DNA of 64,000 bases, from NCBI RefSeq assembly GCF_000003815.2, contig NC_049980.1, positions 5,770,461-5,834,460 of the forward strand, given 5' to 3'. The position numbers and the translations under genes were made by a program. Source of the stretch: Branchiostoma floridae (taxonomy: Eukaryota > Chordata > Leptocardii > Amphioxiformes > Branchiostomatidae). Of the stretch, positions 27,301 through 37,500 are shown one piece after another (within the stretch, counting starts at the first letter, position 1; the number at the start of each line of letters is the position of its first letter). The notes under the pieces are model-generated. The model had not been told where the DNA came from. It did not search any database and was given only the letters and a program-made list of their open reading frames with translations.

Positions 27301-27514
27301 TCAGGTCTTGTTACGTGGTGACCATTAAGTAAAGAAAATACAAGTTGGATAACAATCCACTAACATTTATCTTTTTTTTCATGTTCATAACAGAATGGTA
27401 AAACTGATCAAACCTGGTGCAGAGAAGAAGTATGTGGACTTGACTGTTTCCTTTGAAGGAGAAGACGGAGAAGACATCCCTGGCCCACCTGTACGCTACT
27501 TCTTCCATCTTTAA
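8678..27514 (+). CDS. UBA6: UBA6: ubiquitin-like modifier-activating enzyme 6 (E1), N-terminus outside window
   Basis: E1 enzyme that adenylates ubiquitin (and FAT10 in mammals), carries it on a cysteine and passes it to E2s in the cytosol. Coding exons: 8678-8800, 9546-9669, 10211-10320, 10920-10982, 11591-11667, 12142-12208, 12653-12799, 13403-13467, 14647-14725, 15394-15471, 15890-15967, 16388-16436, 16686-16715, 17851-17956, 18459-18564, 19329-19418, 19817-19897, 20168-20296, 20731-20782, 21400-21463, 21840-21909, 22142-22213, 22801-22918, 24138-24217, 24635-24748, 25239-25366, 26044-26131, 26818-26912, 27394-27514. All join in phase with AG/GT borders to 867 residues. Seen: [23 protein letters not shown] (ATP loop), [28 protein letters not shown], catalytic Cys in [10 protein letters not shown] (codon 19359-19361), [31 protein letters not shown], and a C-terminal ubiquitin-fold domain with VMPGH-type IMPGHKKRL and PGPPVRYF. 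These last phrases favour UBA6 over UBA1. About 185 N-terminal residues are absent. Confidence 0.95.
9680..9775. repeat. Dispersed repeat fragment in UBA6 intron
   Basis: This segment is an inverted match of about 13190-13265 in another UBA6 intron (shared core AAATCTGGTCTATGTGGACAG against its reverse complement). It appears to be a short interspersed repeat and carries no exon. Confidence 0.5.
9945..10125. repeat. Dispersed repeat fragment, GGACCTG/GGTTC-rich family
   Basis: Phrases such as TTGGACCTG, TCGGTTCAAC and GGTTTTGTACC recur in related form at about 23750-23865, 24895-25075 and 32150-32235. A shorter trace with GACCTGAACCTGG occurs near 9798. It looks like an old non-coding transposon family scattered in UBA6 and STAP introns. 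Confidence 0.45.
10626..10818. mobile_element. Palindromic MITE, GTTCACCTTTATCCGC family, copy 1
   Basis: 193 bases with inverted ends GTTCACCTTTATCCGC / GTGGATAAAGGTGAAC, flanked on both sides by TA (10624-10625 and 10819-10820), as expected of Tc1/mariner-type MITEs. Inner arms carry GGGATATCAAG and CTTGATATCCC. It lies in a UBA6 intron just before the exon at 10920. Related copies are at 15069-15277 and 40145-40349. Confidence 0.85.
11060..11460. repeat. Interspersed repeat, paired with 25385-25860
   Basis: The segment contains GATGTGACAT...CACATCGTGTCAAC..CTTTATTC, then GCACACAAGTGAGGTCC and TACAGACCGGTTGGA. The same order of phrases (GATGTGACATAACTACACATTGCATCAAC, CTTTATTCGACAATT, GCACGC-like GTTCACGCAAGCGAG, TACAGACCAGTTAG) is present in another UBA6 intron. 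It is a transposon-like family without coding capacity. Confidence 0.55.
12321..12378. repeat. (GT)n microsatellite
   Basis: 58 bases of uninterrupted GT in a UBA6 intron. The following 110 bases resemble the dispersed family that carries CA/GT tracts at 42930-43340 and 56230-56590 (shared sense of AAGGTCAAGTTCGAT..GACCTCCTAGCAG). Confidence 0.95.
12855..13265. repeat. Degenerate tandem repeat, about 57-bp unit
   Basis: The phrase TGTACAGTCAAACCTGTACA followed by AGGGAC and CACCTGGCCATTGAT repeats with a period near 57 bases, best seen at 12904-12960 and 12961-13016. Towards 13050-13125 the unit merges with GTCCTTGGTGCTGA phrases that are the core of the large minisatellite further on, so this could be its source. 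Confidence 0.65.
13490..14530. repeat. 43-bp minisatellite array 1 in UBA6 intron
   Basis: About two dozen direct copies of a unit near 43 bases with core CCTGGTGCTGAATGACATTC followed by ACACTAACACTGCCATCCCTGT. The period can be measured between CCCTGT at 14036 and 14079. Units vary mainly in C/T and A/G positions, and GGTGCTG alternates with GGTACTG. The array fills most of the intron between exons 13403-13467 and 14647-14725. It is non-coding and not a CRISPR, because units are contiguous with no unique spacers. Confidence 0.95.
15069..15277. mobile_element. Palindromic MITE, GTTCACCTTTATCCGC family, copy 2
   Basis: Begins GTTCACCTTTATCCGTTGGG and ends CCAACGGATAGAGGTGAAC. The right side has the TA dinucleotide while the left has CA, so the target duplication has decayed. 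Central arms again include GATATCCC. It lies between UBA6 exons 14647-14725 and 15394-15471. Confidence 0.8.
15530..15780. repeat. SINE-body-like dispersed repeat
   Basis: The phrase GTGGGTTCTTTAATGTGCTT..GTGGCT resembles GCGGGTTCTTTCACGTGCTT...GTGTGGCT in the SINE at 50765-51110, so this is probably a diverged SINE body in an intron. No tRNA-like head is visible here. Confidence 0.4.
16925..17765. repeat. 43-bp minisatellite array 2 with 79-bp higher-order period
   Basis: About twenty copies of the same unit as at 13490-14530, in the same orientation, in the intron before exon 17851-17956. Between about 17171 and 17410 a compound unit of 79 bases repeats (CCTGTCCTGA begins at 17171, 17250, 17329 and 17408), made of one full and one shortened unit. 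The compound copies are almost identical, showing a recent expansion. Confidence 0.95.
18879..19237. mobile_element. hAT-like MITE, CAGGGCTCGAAATAC family, copy 1
   Basis: 359 bases starting CAGGGCTCGAAATAC and ending GTATTTTGAGCACTG, inverted termini of the kind hAT elements carry. The interior repeats CTGCACC/GGTGCAGG phrases in both orientations. A second copy of the same family lies at 22986-23321 in the same gene. No clear 8-bp target duplication remains. Confidence 0.7.
21127..21142. repeat. Poly-C tract
   Basis: Sixteen consecutive C, then GCCCCCGC, inside a UBA6 intron. Such a tract is prone to length error in sequencing. Confidence 0.9.
22986..23321. mobile_element. hAT-like MITE, CAGGGCTCGAAATAC family, copy 2
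   Basis: It aligns over its length with 18879-19237 (shared TACCTGCAC, GACAAATTTTACCTGCACC, ACCCAGTACATGGACCAGTG). The right end GTATTTTGAGCCCTG is intact, while the left end is eroded to CTCGAAATCC. It is in the UBA6 intron after exon 22801-22918. Confidence 0.7.
23350..23512. repeat. Palindrome with nested CAGGGCTTGAAATT element
   Basis: Outer arms GGCTTTCAGCACCAAGGAGA / TCTCCTTGGTGCTGAAAGCC are exact inverted repeats. Inside them sits a small element bounded by CAGGGCTTGAAATTCATT and AATTTCAAGCCCTG (23383-23479). The outer arm contains the reverse complement of the CCTTGGTGCTGAA core found in the minisatellite arrays. Confidence 0.8.
24050..24118. repeat. Half copy of the TACTGTAAATG MITE family
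   Basis: Ends in CTGCATTTACAGTACG and contains AAAACCACCACAAA, matching one arm of the element at 5610-5825. The other arm is missing. It abuts the acceptor of the UBA6 exon at 24138. Confidence 0.5.
24895..25075. repeat. Dispersed repeat fragment, GGACCTG/GGTTC-rich family
   Basis: Contains CAGGTCCGGTTCAGGTCCAG and ATTGGTCGAAGATCCGGTTC and ends near GTACCTGTACCC. It is related to segments at 9945-10125, 23750-23865 and 32150-32235 (the last in inverted orientation). Nothing coding is present. Confidence 0.5.
25385..25860. repeat. Interspersed repeat, second copy of the 11060-11460 family
   Basis: Shares ordered phrases with 11060-11460 (see that entry) but has a different central part with the inverted pair CAGGGCTGTCTCCAG / CTGGAGACAGCCCTG at about 25452-25612, so another short palindrome appears to be inserted. 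Confidence 0.55.
27014..27300 (+). mobile_element. tRNA-derived SINE
   Basis: The head has an A-box-like TTAGCATAATGGTAAGGG and a B-box GGGTTCGAATCCC at 27072-27084, spaced as in tRNA genes, followed by a non-tRNA body (AAAAGGCACATAAAACAACT, GGTATGAGAATGGGTACC). The acceptor stem does not pair, so this is a SINE and not a functional tRNA. It sits in the last UBA6 intron, in gene orientation. Confidence 0.75.
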
Positions 27515-27730
27515 GGTGCCATCCTCATCCATGAATCTTTAAGTCATTCAGTGTCTTGGGGAAGCTTATATAGACACTGTGAGGTAATATCTCAATGTGA
27601 TGCCTGAAAAAACACTCAGTTTAACTGTTCACTCTCCATGTCCACACAAGCCTGATTTTATGGAAGTGACAAAATCTCAACTCAATCCAGATTGAAAGAA
27701 CTGTCGTGTTACTTGGCCAACCAGGACACA

Positions 27731-28055
27731 CTAGCCAGCGTCCGTTTTTCCGTCAATTGACGGAAATTTGCTGCGTCTGACGGAAAAATTTTCAAACCAA
27801 TCCGTCAACCTTGACGGACAAAAGTCTTTGGTGGAAGCTACAGGACGCTGTGGGGACGCCGTCCATGGCCGTAAAAGCCACACACTGTTTGTTTTACTAT
27901 TGTTATCATTGTTGACAATGTGTGTCGGCGCCCTTTCGCATACGATAATCTCATTAAAACCCGTTTTTCAAGGTTTTTCAGTCCTTCTAATCAATTTTCG
28001 CGGTTTTCGCGACGATTGAAATTGGCCGACGGAAAAAAATTTCGAGCTGGCTAAA
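27731..28055. repeat. Transposon-like segment with TAGCCAGC ends
   Basis: Starts TAGCCAGCGTCCGTTTTTCC and ends GACGGAAAAAAATTTCGAGCTGGCTA, so the outer 8 bases are inverted and the CCGTC/GACGG phrases repeat inside (TTTTTCCGTCAATTGACGG). It lies just after the UBA6 stop codon, probably inside its 3-prime untranslated region. Confidence 0.5.
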
Positions 28056-28106
28056 GCCCTGCACTGTACCATTGTTTTGGAATAGTTCATTTGAATGTGA
28101 GGGACT

Positions 28107-28493
28107 CATACGTCGTAGCCTGGCTAAATCAAGCATCTAGCAACCGTAACACTTGTCAGTCATCTCGGGCAAGTCAGCCAGACAGCGAGAGGTTGTGTGA
28201 TAAAATGCTACAGTCCCATTTGGAAAAGGGGGATCCTTCCAGTGGTGACTGTTTTTCTCCACTTTCGAGTGTAACCCCTTCGTGGCCCCGTGGTACACCC
28301 TGTGGCCAATGGACTATTTGGGGGTATGGCAAGGCCCATGGATTATTTAACTCGCAGTCAAATTCCTACTCGTGAAAACATTATCTGGCAATCCACAGGG
28401 ACAAATTTTTGGCTTTGGAGTCCGGTCAAAGCTACACCCCTTGCAGGTACCAGTGCAAATGGGACTGTAGCATTGCACAGGCTAACGTATGTT
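28107..28493. repeat. Palindromic transposon-like segment
   Basis: ATGCTACAGTCCCATTTG at about 28204 and CAAATGGGACTGTAGCAT at about 28457 are inverted repeats. The outer phrases CATACGTCGTAGCCTG and CAGGCTAACGTATG also roughly match as inverted ends. There is no coding capacity. Confidence 0.5.
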
Positions 28494-28499
28494 GGAGTC

Positions 28500-31341
28500 A
28501 TTTGGACCAGTATACTTTTTTTTCGGTTGTTTTTTTCGGTTGATTTTGTTTAGCTTTTGTAATGATTGCAATCATGTAACAAGCTATAAAGATTATTATG
28601 TGAACAGCACAAAACAAAGTTATAAAAAAGCTATAGCTGTACTACAGTGTATTGCCTTGTCGACTGACTCAGAGATAATATCAATAGCCAAGAACTGCAA
28701 AATTTCATAGAATAAACATGCACCAGAATAGCAAGGACAGATTTTCAGGTTGTCAGCACTTTGTGGCAAATATATATACTTGTATCAAATGCTTGTACTT
28801 TAATGAAGGACGGATAAAACAGTTTTCTTTTTAAGTAAATTTAGCCTTTTGTTGTGCGCTTTGTGTTTGTTTTCCTCTTTATTTTGCAAGCTTTTATCAA
28901 AGATACAAATATTAGAAACTGTGCTTTTACACCCTTTATAAAACTCCTTTCTAACCATACCCGAAAGGTTTGCTATACCTGCTAGAAATTGACTTACGTG
29001 GTAGTTCTTGCCATGCCGCCCATTATTGCAGACATTGTAAGGCCTGACAGTGCATAGTCACACAAAAGTCATGTCTAAATACCTTGTAGCCTGTGTATAT
29101 CTTGCCACGATTGCTAGTAGGTACAGCAAGATTTACATGGTACGGCAAGAGTTTCTTGCGGGTAGGGCAAGAATTATCGGGTACAACAAGAAAGGAGTTT
29201 CACAGGGATGTTTGAAGTTTTGAATACACCAAATGTGAAGCCTTTTTGCTAAATATTCGATGTAGAAGAATACATTTAATTTTGTAGACTTCCTATATTT
29301 TGTTCTCACAGCGTCAAAAGAGCTGGTGTTTTTTATAATAATTGTTACATTACACTGTTATAGACATCTAGTACATGTAAGTCAAAGTTAATGCACATTT
29401 TGCCAGTTAGCTCTCTTACTACAACGGATACTAAAGTACATGACTACTAAGAAAATCAGGAAAGCAATCGGGTACGTTTCATGCAGTGACAATATCAATA
29501 CAAAATGTACGTCATTTACCTATACCGAAATTAGGTATCGATTCCATCATTTGTAACTGGAAGAAGGGAACGTTGTTATATTTTTTTTGTGTGTTGTATG
29601 TGACACCGAATTTCTAACTGTTATGGCACGGAAAGATGCAAAGATTTTGTGTCAATAATTATAGTGTAGATGGTAGCACAAGATGCACAAGAAATGATAG
29701 TAAGCACAACCATGTTAACAACGTTGTCAGAGAAAAAACAATATTTAATGAAAATCAAGAATTATGCCAGTAAAAATATGATGTCAATGCCCGTGTGAGT
29801 ATATTTTTGACTCGAGTATAACATACTTTTGCAAAAGTTCTGATATACATGTGTCATATTATAGTATTCAACATGATAAACTTACAGATATACAGTACAT
29901 ATAGAACTTCTATCCAGAATACAGCAGCATACATATAAAATACATCTCTTAACATATGACAATGCATTAAAAAAAACTTCCAAATCCAGTAACATTCTTT
30001 TTTATGTGAAACTTGACCAATACAAATACAGTAGCTCTTGAATACATAATGTCAATCGTATAAAAAGATTTGCAATACAAAAACTATTTGGAATATTTCT
30101 TAGGTATGGTGCAATATACTATTAGTAATGTTCAACAAGTGGTTATTACACCTACAGAGAGGGTTTTTCTGTCTCTTACTGAAAATGAATATAGTATTAT
30201 GATTACAATTCTCTTTGGTATATTAACAGAATCTTCTCATGTCATAACAGTAGACTCTGCCCATTATATTTTTTGGGTCCATTGCACACAGTTACATAAT
30301 GTACAAAATGTACTTGAAGACAATGCATGCACGTTTTACTTTTTATTTACTTAAAAGTTGGAAACTGAATGTCTCTTCCATGATATAATTCAAAATGGTC
30401 AGTCTGCTTCCTATAGCATTATTTTTTCCGTCTAGCTTTTCTACTTAAAATTATTGCAGACACAAATAAAAAAGTAATAAAAAGATTATGAGCAGTCAAG
30501 TAAAACTATCATCTACAACTACAAGGAGTGAGCAACATAATTATTTTGACCTGAAAGAGTGTCATTCATAATCATACATGATTAGACTTACAGTACTGGT
30601 ATAAATGACATTTCTATTATAGTGAATTCACAAAACATACATCTAAAAGTGGTTTTGATCCATGGAGCAAATAGAGAGCATATACCGTGCAAAACCTTTG
30701 GTGCAATGTTTTTACAAGTCAACATTTGGTGCATATATTTGTCTAGATGAAGACTGCATGCGCAGTCTATCAGAATTGACAATTCTACTGGTAGAGAACC
30801 CATTTGAAGCGTCTGTCCACAGATGTCATAATTTGAAGATGCTATAGGAATATTATGTGTTAGGGTGGTCTTCTGTTTATATTCTGTTCTGGTGATCTAT
30901 TGTGTCACTGACGTGAATCGAAGATTGAACAGTTTTGTCTTTTAGCTGCCAGAGTTTCAGCCCAACAAAATGCTCTCAGTACCTCAGAGAAGAAATAACT
31001 TCTGGGTTTCACGCACCACACACTCAGGCACAATGCTGTTACTTCAGGGGAATACGCTATCCAGTTATAACTGGGCGCGGCACACAGGACATATATCTGT
31101 ATGCCGGATATATCAGGGCTTGGCAGCTTAAGGGTTATAAGGGATATTGATTGCGTTTTAAGGGAATATCTAGCTTAAACTTAGTAACTCCAATTGTAAT
31201 CTCTACCAGCAGAATTGCACTTCAGATTACAATCTCTATACCTAACATGTTCTACATTTCACCTGCCAAATGTCACCTTCAGTTTTCCCCCAACCCTCTG
31301 AATATCCTCCCTGCCCAGTCTGCTAAAATTTGGAATATGAC
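28500..31341. other. Intergenic stretch between UBA6 and STAP
   Basis: No exon is seen on either strand. Apart from a candidate poly(A) signal at 28711-28716 and a short run of TACGGCAAGA-like motifs at 29103-29205, this is AT-rich DNA with many stops. It separates the two convergent genes. Confidence 0.6.
28711..28716 (+). promoter_or_regulatory. Candidate poly(A) signal for UBA6
   Basis: AATAAA about 1.2 kb past the UBA6 stop codon. It is the first good hexamer noted on the plus strand downstream of the coding end, but the distance is long and other variants may be used. Confidence 0.3.
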
Positions 31342-31550
31342 ACCTATTTCCACTAGAGACAGCAACCACTCAGTGATCAAAAACTTTACAGATCGTTCAA
31401 ATTTCTCAGACAAAAAAAAAGACTTTTAAAACATTTTATACATGTTGTAATTTATTCTTTAAATAATACTTTTCCATCTTGCATCATATCAAGGGCCACA
31501 CAATTGCTTAGTTTTTGTTGCTGAGTGATCGCCGTCTAGTGGAAACAGGG
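31342..31550. mobile_element. MITE with long inverted ends in STAP 3-prime region
   Basis: Left end ACCTATTTCCACTAGA, then CACTCAGTGATCAAAAACT. The right end is the reverse complement, AGTTTTTGTTGCTGAGTGATC..TCTAGTGGAAACAGGG, giving imperfect terminal arms of about 40 bases. A related half copy is near 40600-40640 (CCATTTCTACAAGAGG, CCACTAAGTGG). It starts 36 bases downstream of the STAP stop codon. Confidence 0.75.
31451..31456 (-). promoter_or_regulatory. Candidate poly(A) signal for STAP-like gene
   Basis: AATAAA on the minus strand, about 130 bases beyond the stop codon of the adaptor gene. It lies inside the MITE at 31342-31550. Confidence 0.45.
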
Positions 31551-31585
31551 CCTTACCATGATTGTGTTAAATTGTTGTAAAACTC

Positions 31586-34500
31586 TCATGACACCTTAGG
31601 GCGAGGTATCTTCATTTCAGTGTCTTCCACCCATTCATCCCTCTCTAGATCTGCATCTGTAACAAAGAGCAAACATTGAGTGAGTCCAACAGTGTGACTC
31701 AATGGTTGCACAATGTGCAAATACATGTAGTAGTGGACAACCTCAAGCCAACTTTATACACATCTTCAGAAAAGACGCATAGTTACCGTTCAGAACTACT
31801 TTATTCAAGCCCACCACCAGGCTAGTTTCACTTTGTATGTAGCTTCTTCGATGGTCAGAGCTCAAATGAGCACAGTGCAATGTGATTTGGCTATAAGCCA
31901 GGTGCAAAATGCCCTAGGTGGCTTAACCAATCACAGTGGTTACATAATGTTGCACACACAATGGCCAGAAAAAACTCTCTATGGTCAAACTTGGTCTAAA
32001 ACAGAGGCAGTTAGTGTTGTTATTATAACATGAGGAAAGAATTTTAAAACGCCAATGAACGTCGGATACTCCACGAAACAGAATACATTGTAGTGAAATG
32101 GACCATTGATTTGAGTTAAATGCCCATTCATAAGTTTTCACAGGTATTTAGGTCAAACTGAACCTGAACCTGGACTTTATCCATTGGACCTGGACCGTAC
32201 CTGGACCTGAATTTTCTGTACCGGTACCCTGGACTCCTAATTCTGGTGTATTTCCAACCTATGGTTGGAAGCAAAGTTGTGGAAAGGTCCTGAATGTGTA
32301 ACAGGGCTTGATAAATCTAACATGAGGTTAGTGAAAAAAAGTGCAATGCTAGAGGCCTAGTACATGAAAAGTCAAAGATTCCTCAGCAGTGAATGTTGAG
32401 TGCAAGTATAGACGACAACGCTTGGTGTACACATTCATCTAGCTTACCTTCTTCATCAATTTGAGTGACATAATCATGTACATCGTCGTCATCATTTTCA
32501 AGGTATACTGTGAAGGAATTTGAACAACTTCATTAAGTTGATGAATGACTGGAAGAATTGGAGAGACAAGGTCATGAAATGGGTCCAAATGACATTGGCT
32601 ATAGTGGCGAGAAGCAGAACTCCAGTTAGAAGCTCTAAGGAAGATATCTGACAGGCATCAAGACTTTAGGTATGAGATATTCTGGTTGTGTAAAAGAAAT
32701 CTCCATATATAAGTTAGAAGTTCTACCAACCTGATGAAATTATTTTCGGAGGGGTCCGAATGAGTTCAATGGAATGAGCGAGTGAGGTTGAGGATGAGAG
32801 AGTGTTAGTGAATGAGTGAGTGCATGTAAGTTAGATGATGTTTGCCTGTGTGTAGTTTGTCATGTTAAGTATATGTAACGTTACAGCTCATTCAATCATT
32901 TGTCAAAAATTACAAAAAATAGTTTACTACTTACTTGGGGTGGGTTCTTCATCGTAGTCCACTTCCGGCAGACGCATGCTGGGAGGATTCCGGATGGACA
33001 TCTCCTGGACTTTGTGTAGCTCATCTGTTGTCATCAAATAATTAATTATAACAGCAATACATAAATTATGTAAGCTCAAGTACAACAGATTTGAAGAGAT
33101 TCAATGCCATATATATTATAAGCAGAGTTGAATATACATGTATATGTATAATTCTTTAGACCTGACAACTCTCAATGCAAAATAAGGTAAATTCATAAAA
33201 GATTGCTTTATTACTAGAAAAGATACTGAAACCAACGACTAGCCTTTACTTGCATGCAGTAACGGTTTACTGTAACTGTGACAGCATCAAAGGAAACTGA
33301 ACAGAGTTTCAGATCTTTTGTTAGCAATACTTACTTAAGTTCACCCAGACAATGTCCCAGGCAATGTCATATGTAAGTCATGGCAACATGTTTTGATGCT
33401 GTACATGATATTGATGACAGACATTGTACATCAACCAAACATTTTTAATGATATCTCTCATCCTTCCAAGTCTAACTACCATTCTCTGTAGTCACCACTG
33501 GTTCAATACTTTTACAGAGCAAGCAATTGAAGCAAATTGATCATCTTTACCTGGTGGTACTGAGTACTTGAGCATGTTGACTACAGACTTGGGTACAGGC
33601 TTGGCCTCCCATTCACCCCAGTTTGGACACTGGTCAACCTTAATCACTGAAACCAATGGGGGGAAATTGGTTAGTACTCATTGTGTTGATACCAACATCA
33701 CAAATAGGGGTACAGTGTGTTTATTCTCTCTTTGTATTTATATGTGTGTGTGCAATCGAAGGTAAGATAATGGGCCAGACATGGACAGGTATTCATACAT
33801 TGTAAACTAAGCAACCGGAGAAGCCAGACTTCAACCCTTTGCCCATACTGCTGTATGACCCTTCGACAGACTAAGTAAGAGACCCTCGGATGCATATATA
33901 CACACATGTACATGTGCACACACAGGCATACATGTACGCACACCCACACATACACTAGTACACACACGCATACACATAACAAACCTTGGACAGCTAATTC
34001 CTTTGGCATGTTATGCACCAGGTATATTTGTCCTATTTCTACTATTGCTACAGTGACTTGTGGAGCCTGGTAAAGGGTAAGAATTCCATACGAACCTCAT
34101 ATGGACTTGAATATATCATCCTCCTACGCAGGGACATCCAACAGCCAAATCGCCTGTCTGGATGTACCCTGCTCTTTCAACCATCACTCTTAGTTCCTGT
34201 GGACGTCCCCCCCAAAAAAACCAGCTGTCAGCCAATCAGAGAATAGCCTTTCAGTTTTCAAAAGTGGTCTCGCATATATAAGGGTAAGCTCAATATTCAT
34301 AAGTAGGGCGGTCAGGAATGGTTGACGGTTGAAAGAGCACTGGGTACATCGAGACAGGCGGTTTGGCTGTTGGATGTCCCTGCGTAGGAGGATGCAATGT
34401 GTGAACCCCCTTGAGATGTAACCTAGGTCCTCCTACCTCTATCCTCCTCGTACAGAGCTGCCGGTAGAGCGAGCTGGGAGAGCTCGCTGGACTCCAAGGG

Positions 34501-37500
34501 AACCACGTTCCCTCCACTCTGGTCGATAAAGTAGTTTATCAGCTCATAAACGTTCAAGATCGGAGGATGCTGAAAACGAAAAAAAAAATGGTCAGACACA
34601 CTCAAGTAAAAGAATCTTCCCTTTAAACATCGTCAAAGCCTTGCATGTCTCAAGCAAAAAAAACTGCTAGGGGGCACAAAACTGCATAACTTCGTCCTTG
34701 CATCTAATCCTGCTGTAGTACCAAGGTCGGCCGCAAGGAGGCCCAAAAACGAAACTAATTGTCAGGAGACAACACCTACCCATGCACTAAATGTCATGGC
34801 AAACACCTGGAAAGTTTTTGGAGACATAGTGTCAAAACCGCACGTGGCAAACATTATGCGATTAAGGTTACAACCTTTAGATTTTAGATATCTAATGCGC
34901 AGTACCTTCTTGTCAATGTCGAGGACGAAGTGGCCGTTGGTCATGTTCACGATGTAGTGTCGGACTTGCGGCTCCCTGTAGTACACATATGGGTCATCAG
35001 GTTTCGAACATCACGGATAAAAAAAAGTAAGAGAATCAAGCTTGCCTGAAACCAGCATTCTCACCATATAGAGTTACTACTGTTCTATTAATTCGTGCTC
35101 GATCACTTTCATATTTCCTTACCCTTCCACTGGTAGTCTGGCGGAGAGTACAAGCCCTCCCGGAGCGGACCCACTACTCCGGAGCAGCATGTTCCCGTTC
35201 ATGATGTTCTCCGACAGCACCTGTTCCACCTGGTCACGTGGCAGCTGATGAAAGAACCACCTGGAACAACAACAGAACTGCGTCTTGACTCTCACGAGTA
35301 GTGAAACATCATTTGAAGGTCCTATCATGTAAACTCATCTGTGTAGGTAGTAATCATAGTGCAATGATAAATTTCTTCCAACACAAAGGTGTACACGGAT
35401 CAAATTTTAAATGACCACTGTCGCCTTCTCAGGATCAATACTGATGACCAATCAGAACAGACCATAAAGGAGGCCATACACATCAGGTACTCTAGCCATC
35501 ACTGATCAGAGACGGTGGGCGTTATAAACTTCCTGGCACATTTGACCAATTGCTGACGTCACGTATCCGCAAGACCACGTGTTAATTAGATCATGTGTCT
35601 GTTCTGAAGTGATTGGTCATCATTATTGATCCTGAAAAAAGCGACAGTGGTCGTTAAAAATTTGATCCGTGTATACCTTTGTGTCTTATTGCTTAGATTC
35701 TACTAAAAGTATCACAAAGTTTAATACAAGAAATTTTTTCTCCAGACTTACGGTGGTCTCACTCGTCCCCTTTCCTTCAGGTAGTCTGGGTAAAACCTGT
35801 AGGCGTGCTGGAAAAGACGGGGACAATGTAATTTGATCGACATATTTTTTTTGTTGAGGTACATATGAAACGACAAAGACATTACAAATAGAAACGTAAT
35901 TAGTCTATTACAGTATATGTAGAATATACTTGGAACTTGAATGCAAGACAAATTTCGGAATGTCAACTAGTTATGCATAGCTGTGCATAGTTTGTTTGTA
36001 CGTACATATACACTGTCAGTTCATTTTCTAAAATACGCTTTTACATGAAACATCACTCCAGCCATTAAGAGTCATTGCACGAGAAAACCAGGCAAAACCA
36101 GACAGAGGCCGGAAGATGGGGGTCGGCCACATCGGCTCATACTCCGATGTGGCGTTCTGGAACCCCCCCTCTGAGACAATTTATGGCTGAAAAGTACTGA
36201 AATTTCGATGGCTATCCTGAAAAATCTGATGAAGGTACAAACATAACTTTTGCATTTTCATATAGTATAGGTTCTGAAGTTTTATAGACAAAACGTTGAA
36301 GATGATACATTAAAGTTAAGAAGGTGTAATAGGGGGCTACTTGAACCACTGAAAGCAGAATTTTTATCGCTGTAAGTTTTAGTCATTTTAATGCCCATTA
36401 TCTGATGTGAGCGGTGACTGTAGTGGTGAATGGTTTTACTGTTTGCTGGGGAGAGGAACATCTACTTATTCAAAAACAATCGTCGTCTGATTCGGACATA
36501 CATAACGCGAGCCGTGAGAGGGGGGTCTTTATGGGGAATTTTCGGGTTTTGGGGCTATAGTAAATCGGGTGATTATATTACACTATGGGAATAAGTCATG
36601 GTGTGTAAGGCGGCAAATGTCGGCCTTTCTAGAGACTTAACCACAGTTAGTTCCTTGACAGAATGTCATTTGAAAACATATGTTTTGGCGATGAGAAAGA
36701 CTGGTTAGACGAGTCATGAGGACCACATTGACGTGCTTGCTTACAGAAGGCCACAAAAAGGAAAGCCTTGTGGCTTCAGAACACATTATTGACTGATCCT
36801 ACAGCACAATTACATGTAACAGCCTTGGTTTGTGTACTGTATCTATCTCACCATTTCGACGGCAGCAGGCGCTGGTGTGTAAGGCGGCGGTGCGCCGGAG
36901 GCCTCAGAGCCGACGCTGTCGTCTCCGCTCCCGCTCATGTTGGTCCCGCTCTGACCGCTGGAGTAACCGGAGGACGAGGAGGCGGATCTCGTCACCTGAA
37001 CCGTCAAATGATACCAGTATAGTATAAACCGTACATGATACAACATGCGATCACAGTGACGCCTACTGAGCCTCTTTGGTAACCTGTCAAAAGTGTTTCA
37101 AATACACGAAAACGGGTTTCACTGGCGCAAGTTCCGCTACTACTTGGCTACTTCACAAGTCATCTGTGCCAGCTGACTATGAACTTTGAAAAATCAAAGC
37201 CAGGAAAAGTCATATTCTGCTCAGACATTCTGATCATACCTTACAGAGCATACTCCAGTTTCTTTATTCCTGCCAATCAAGTTAAATCGTTGACGTCAGA
37301 GTGAGCACGGTAGCCGGTACGGAACCTGGCACTCCGGCTCTGGAAGAAACGTTCTCTTCATAACAAATATTGCACCGTCGTCGTGATTTTACATAAATTT
37401 AGTTGCCACGTGACGTAGCAATGTTTGCTTCATTTGCTTATCGAAATTGTAGTATGTGTACTTGATATGGTCGAATGTGATCAGGAACTATTGTATCTTA

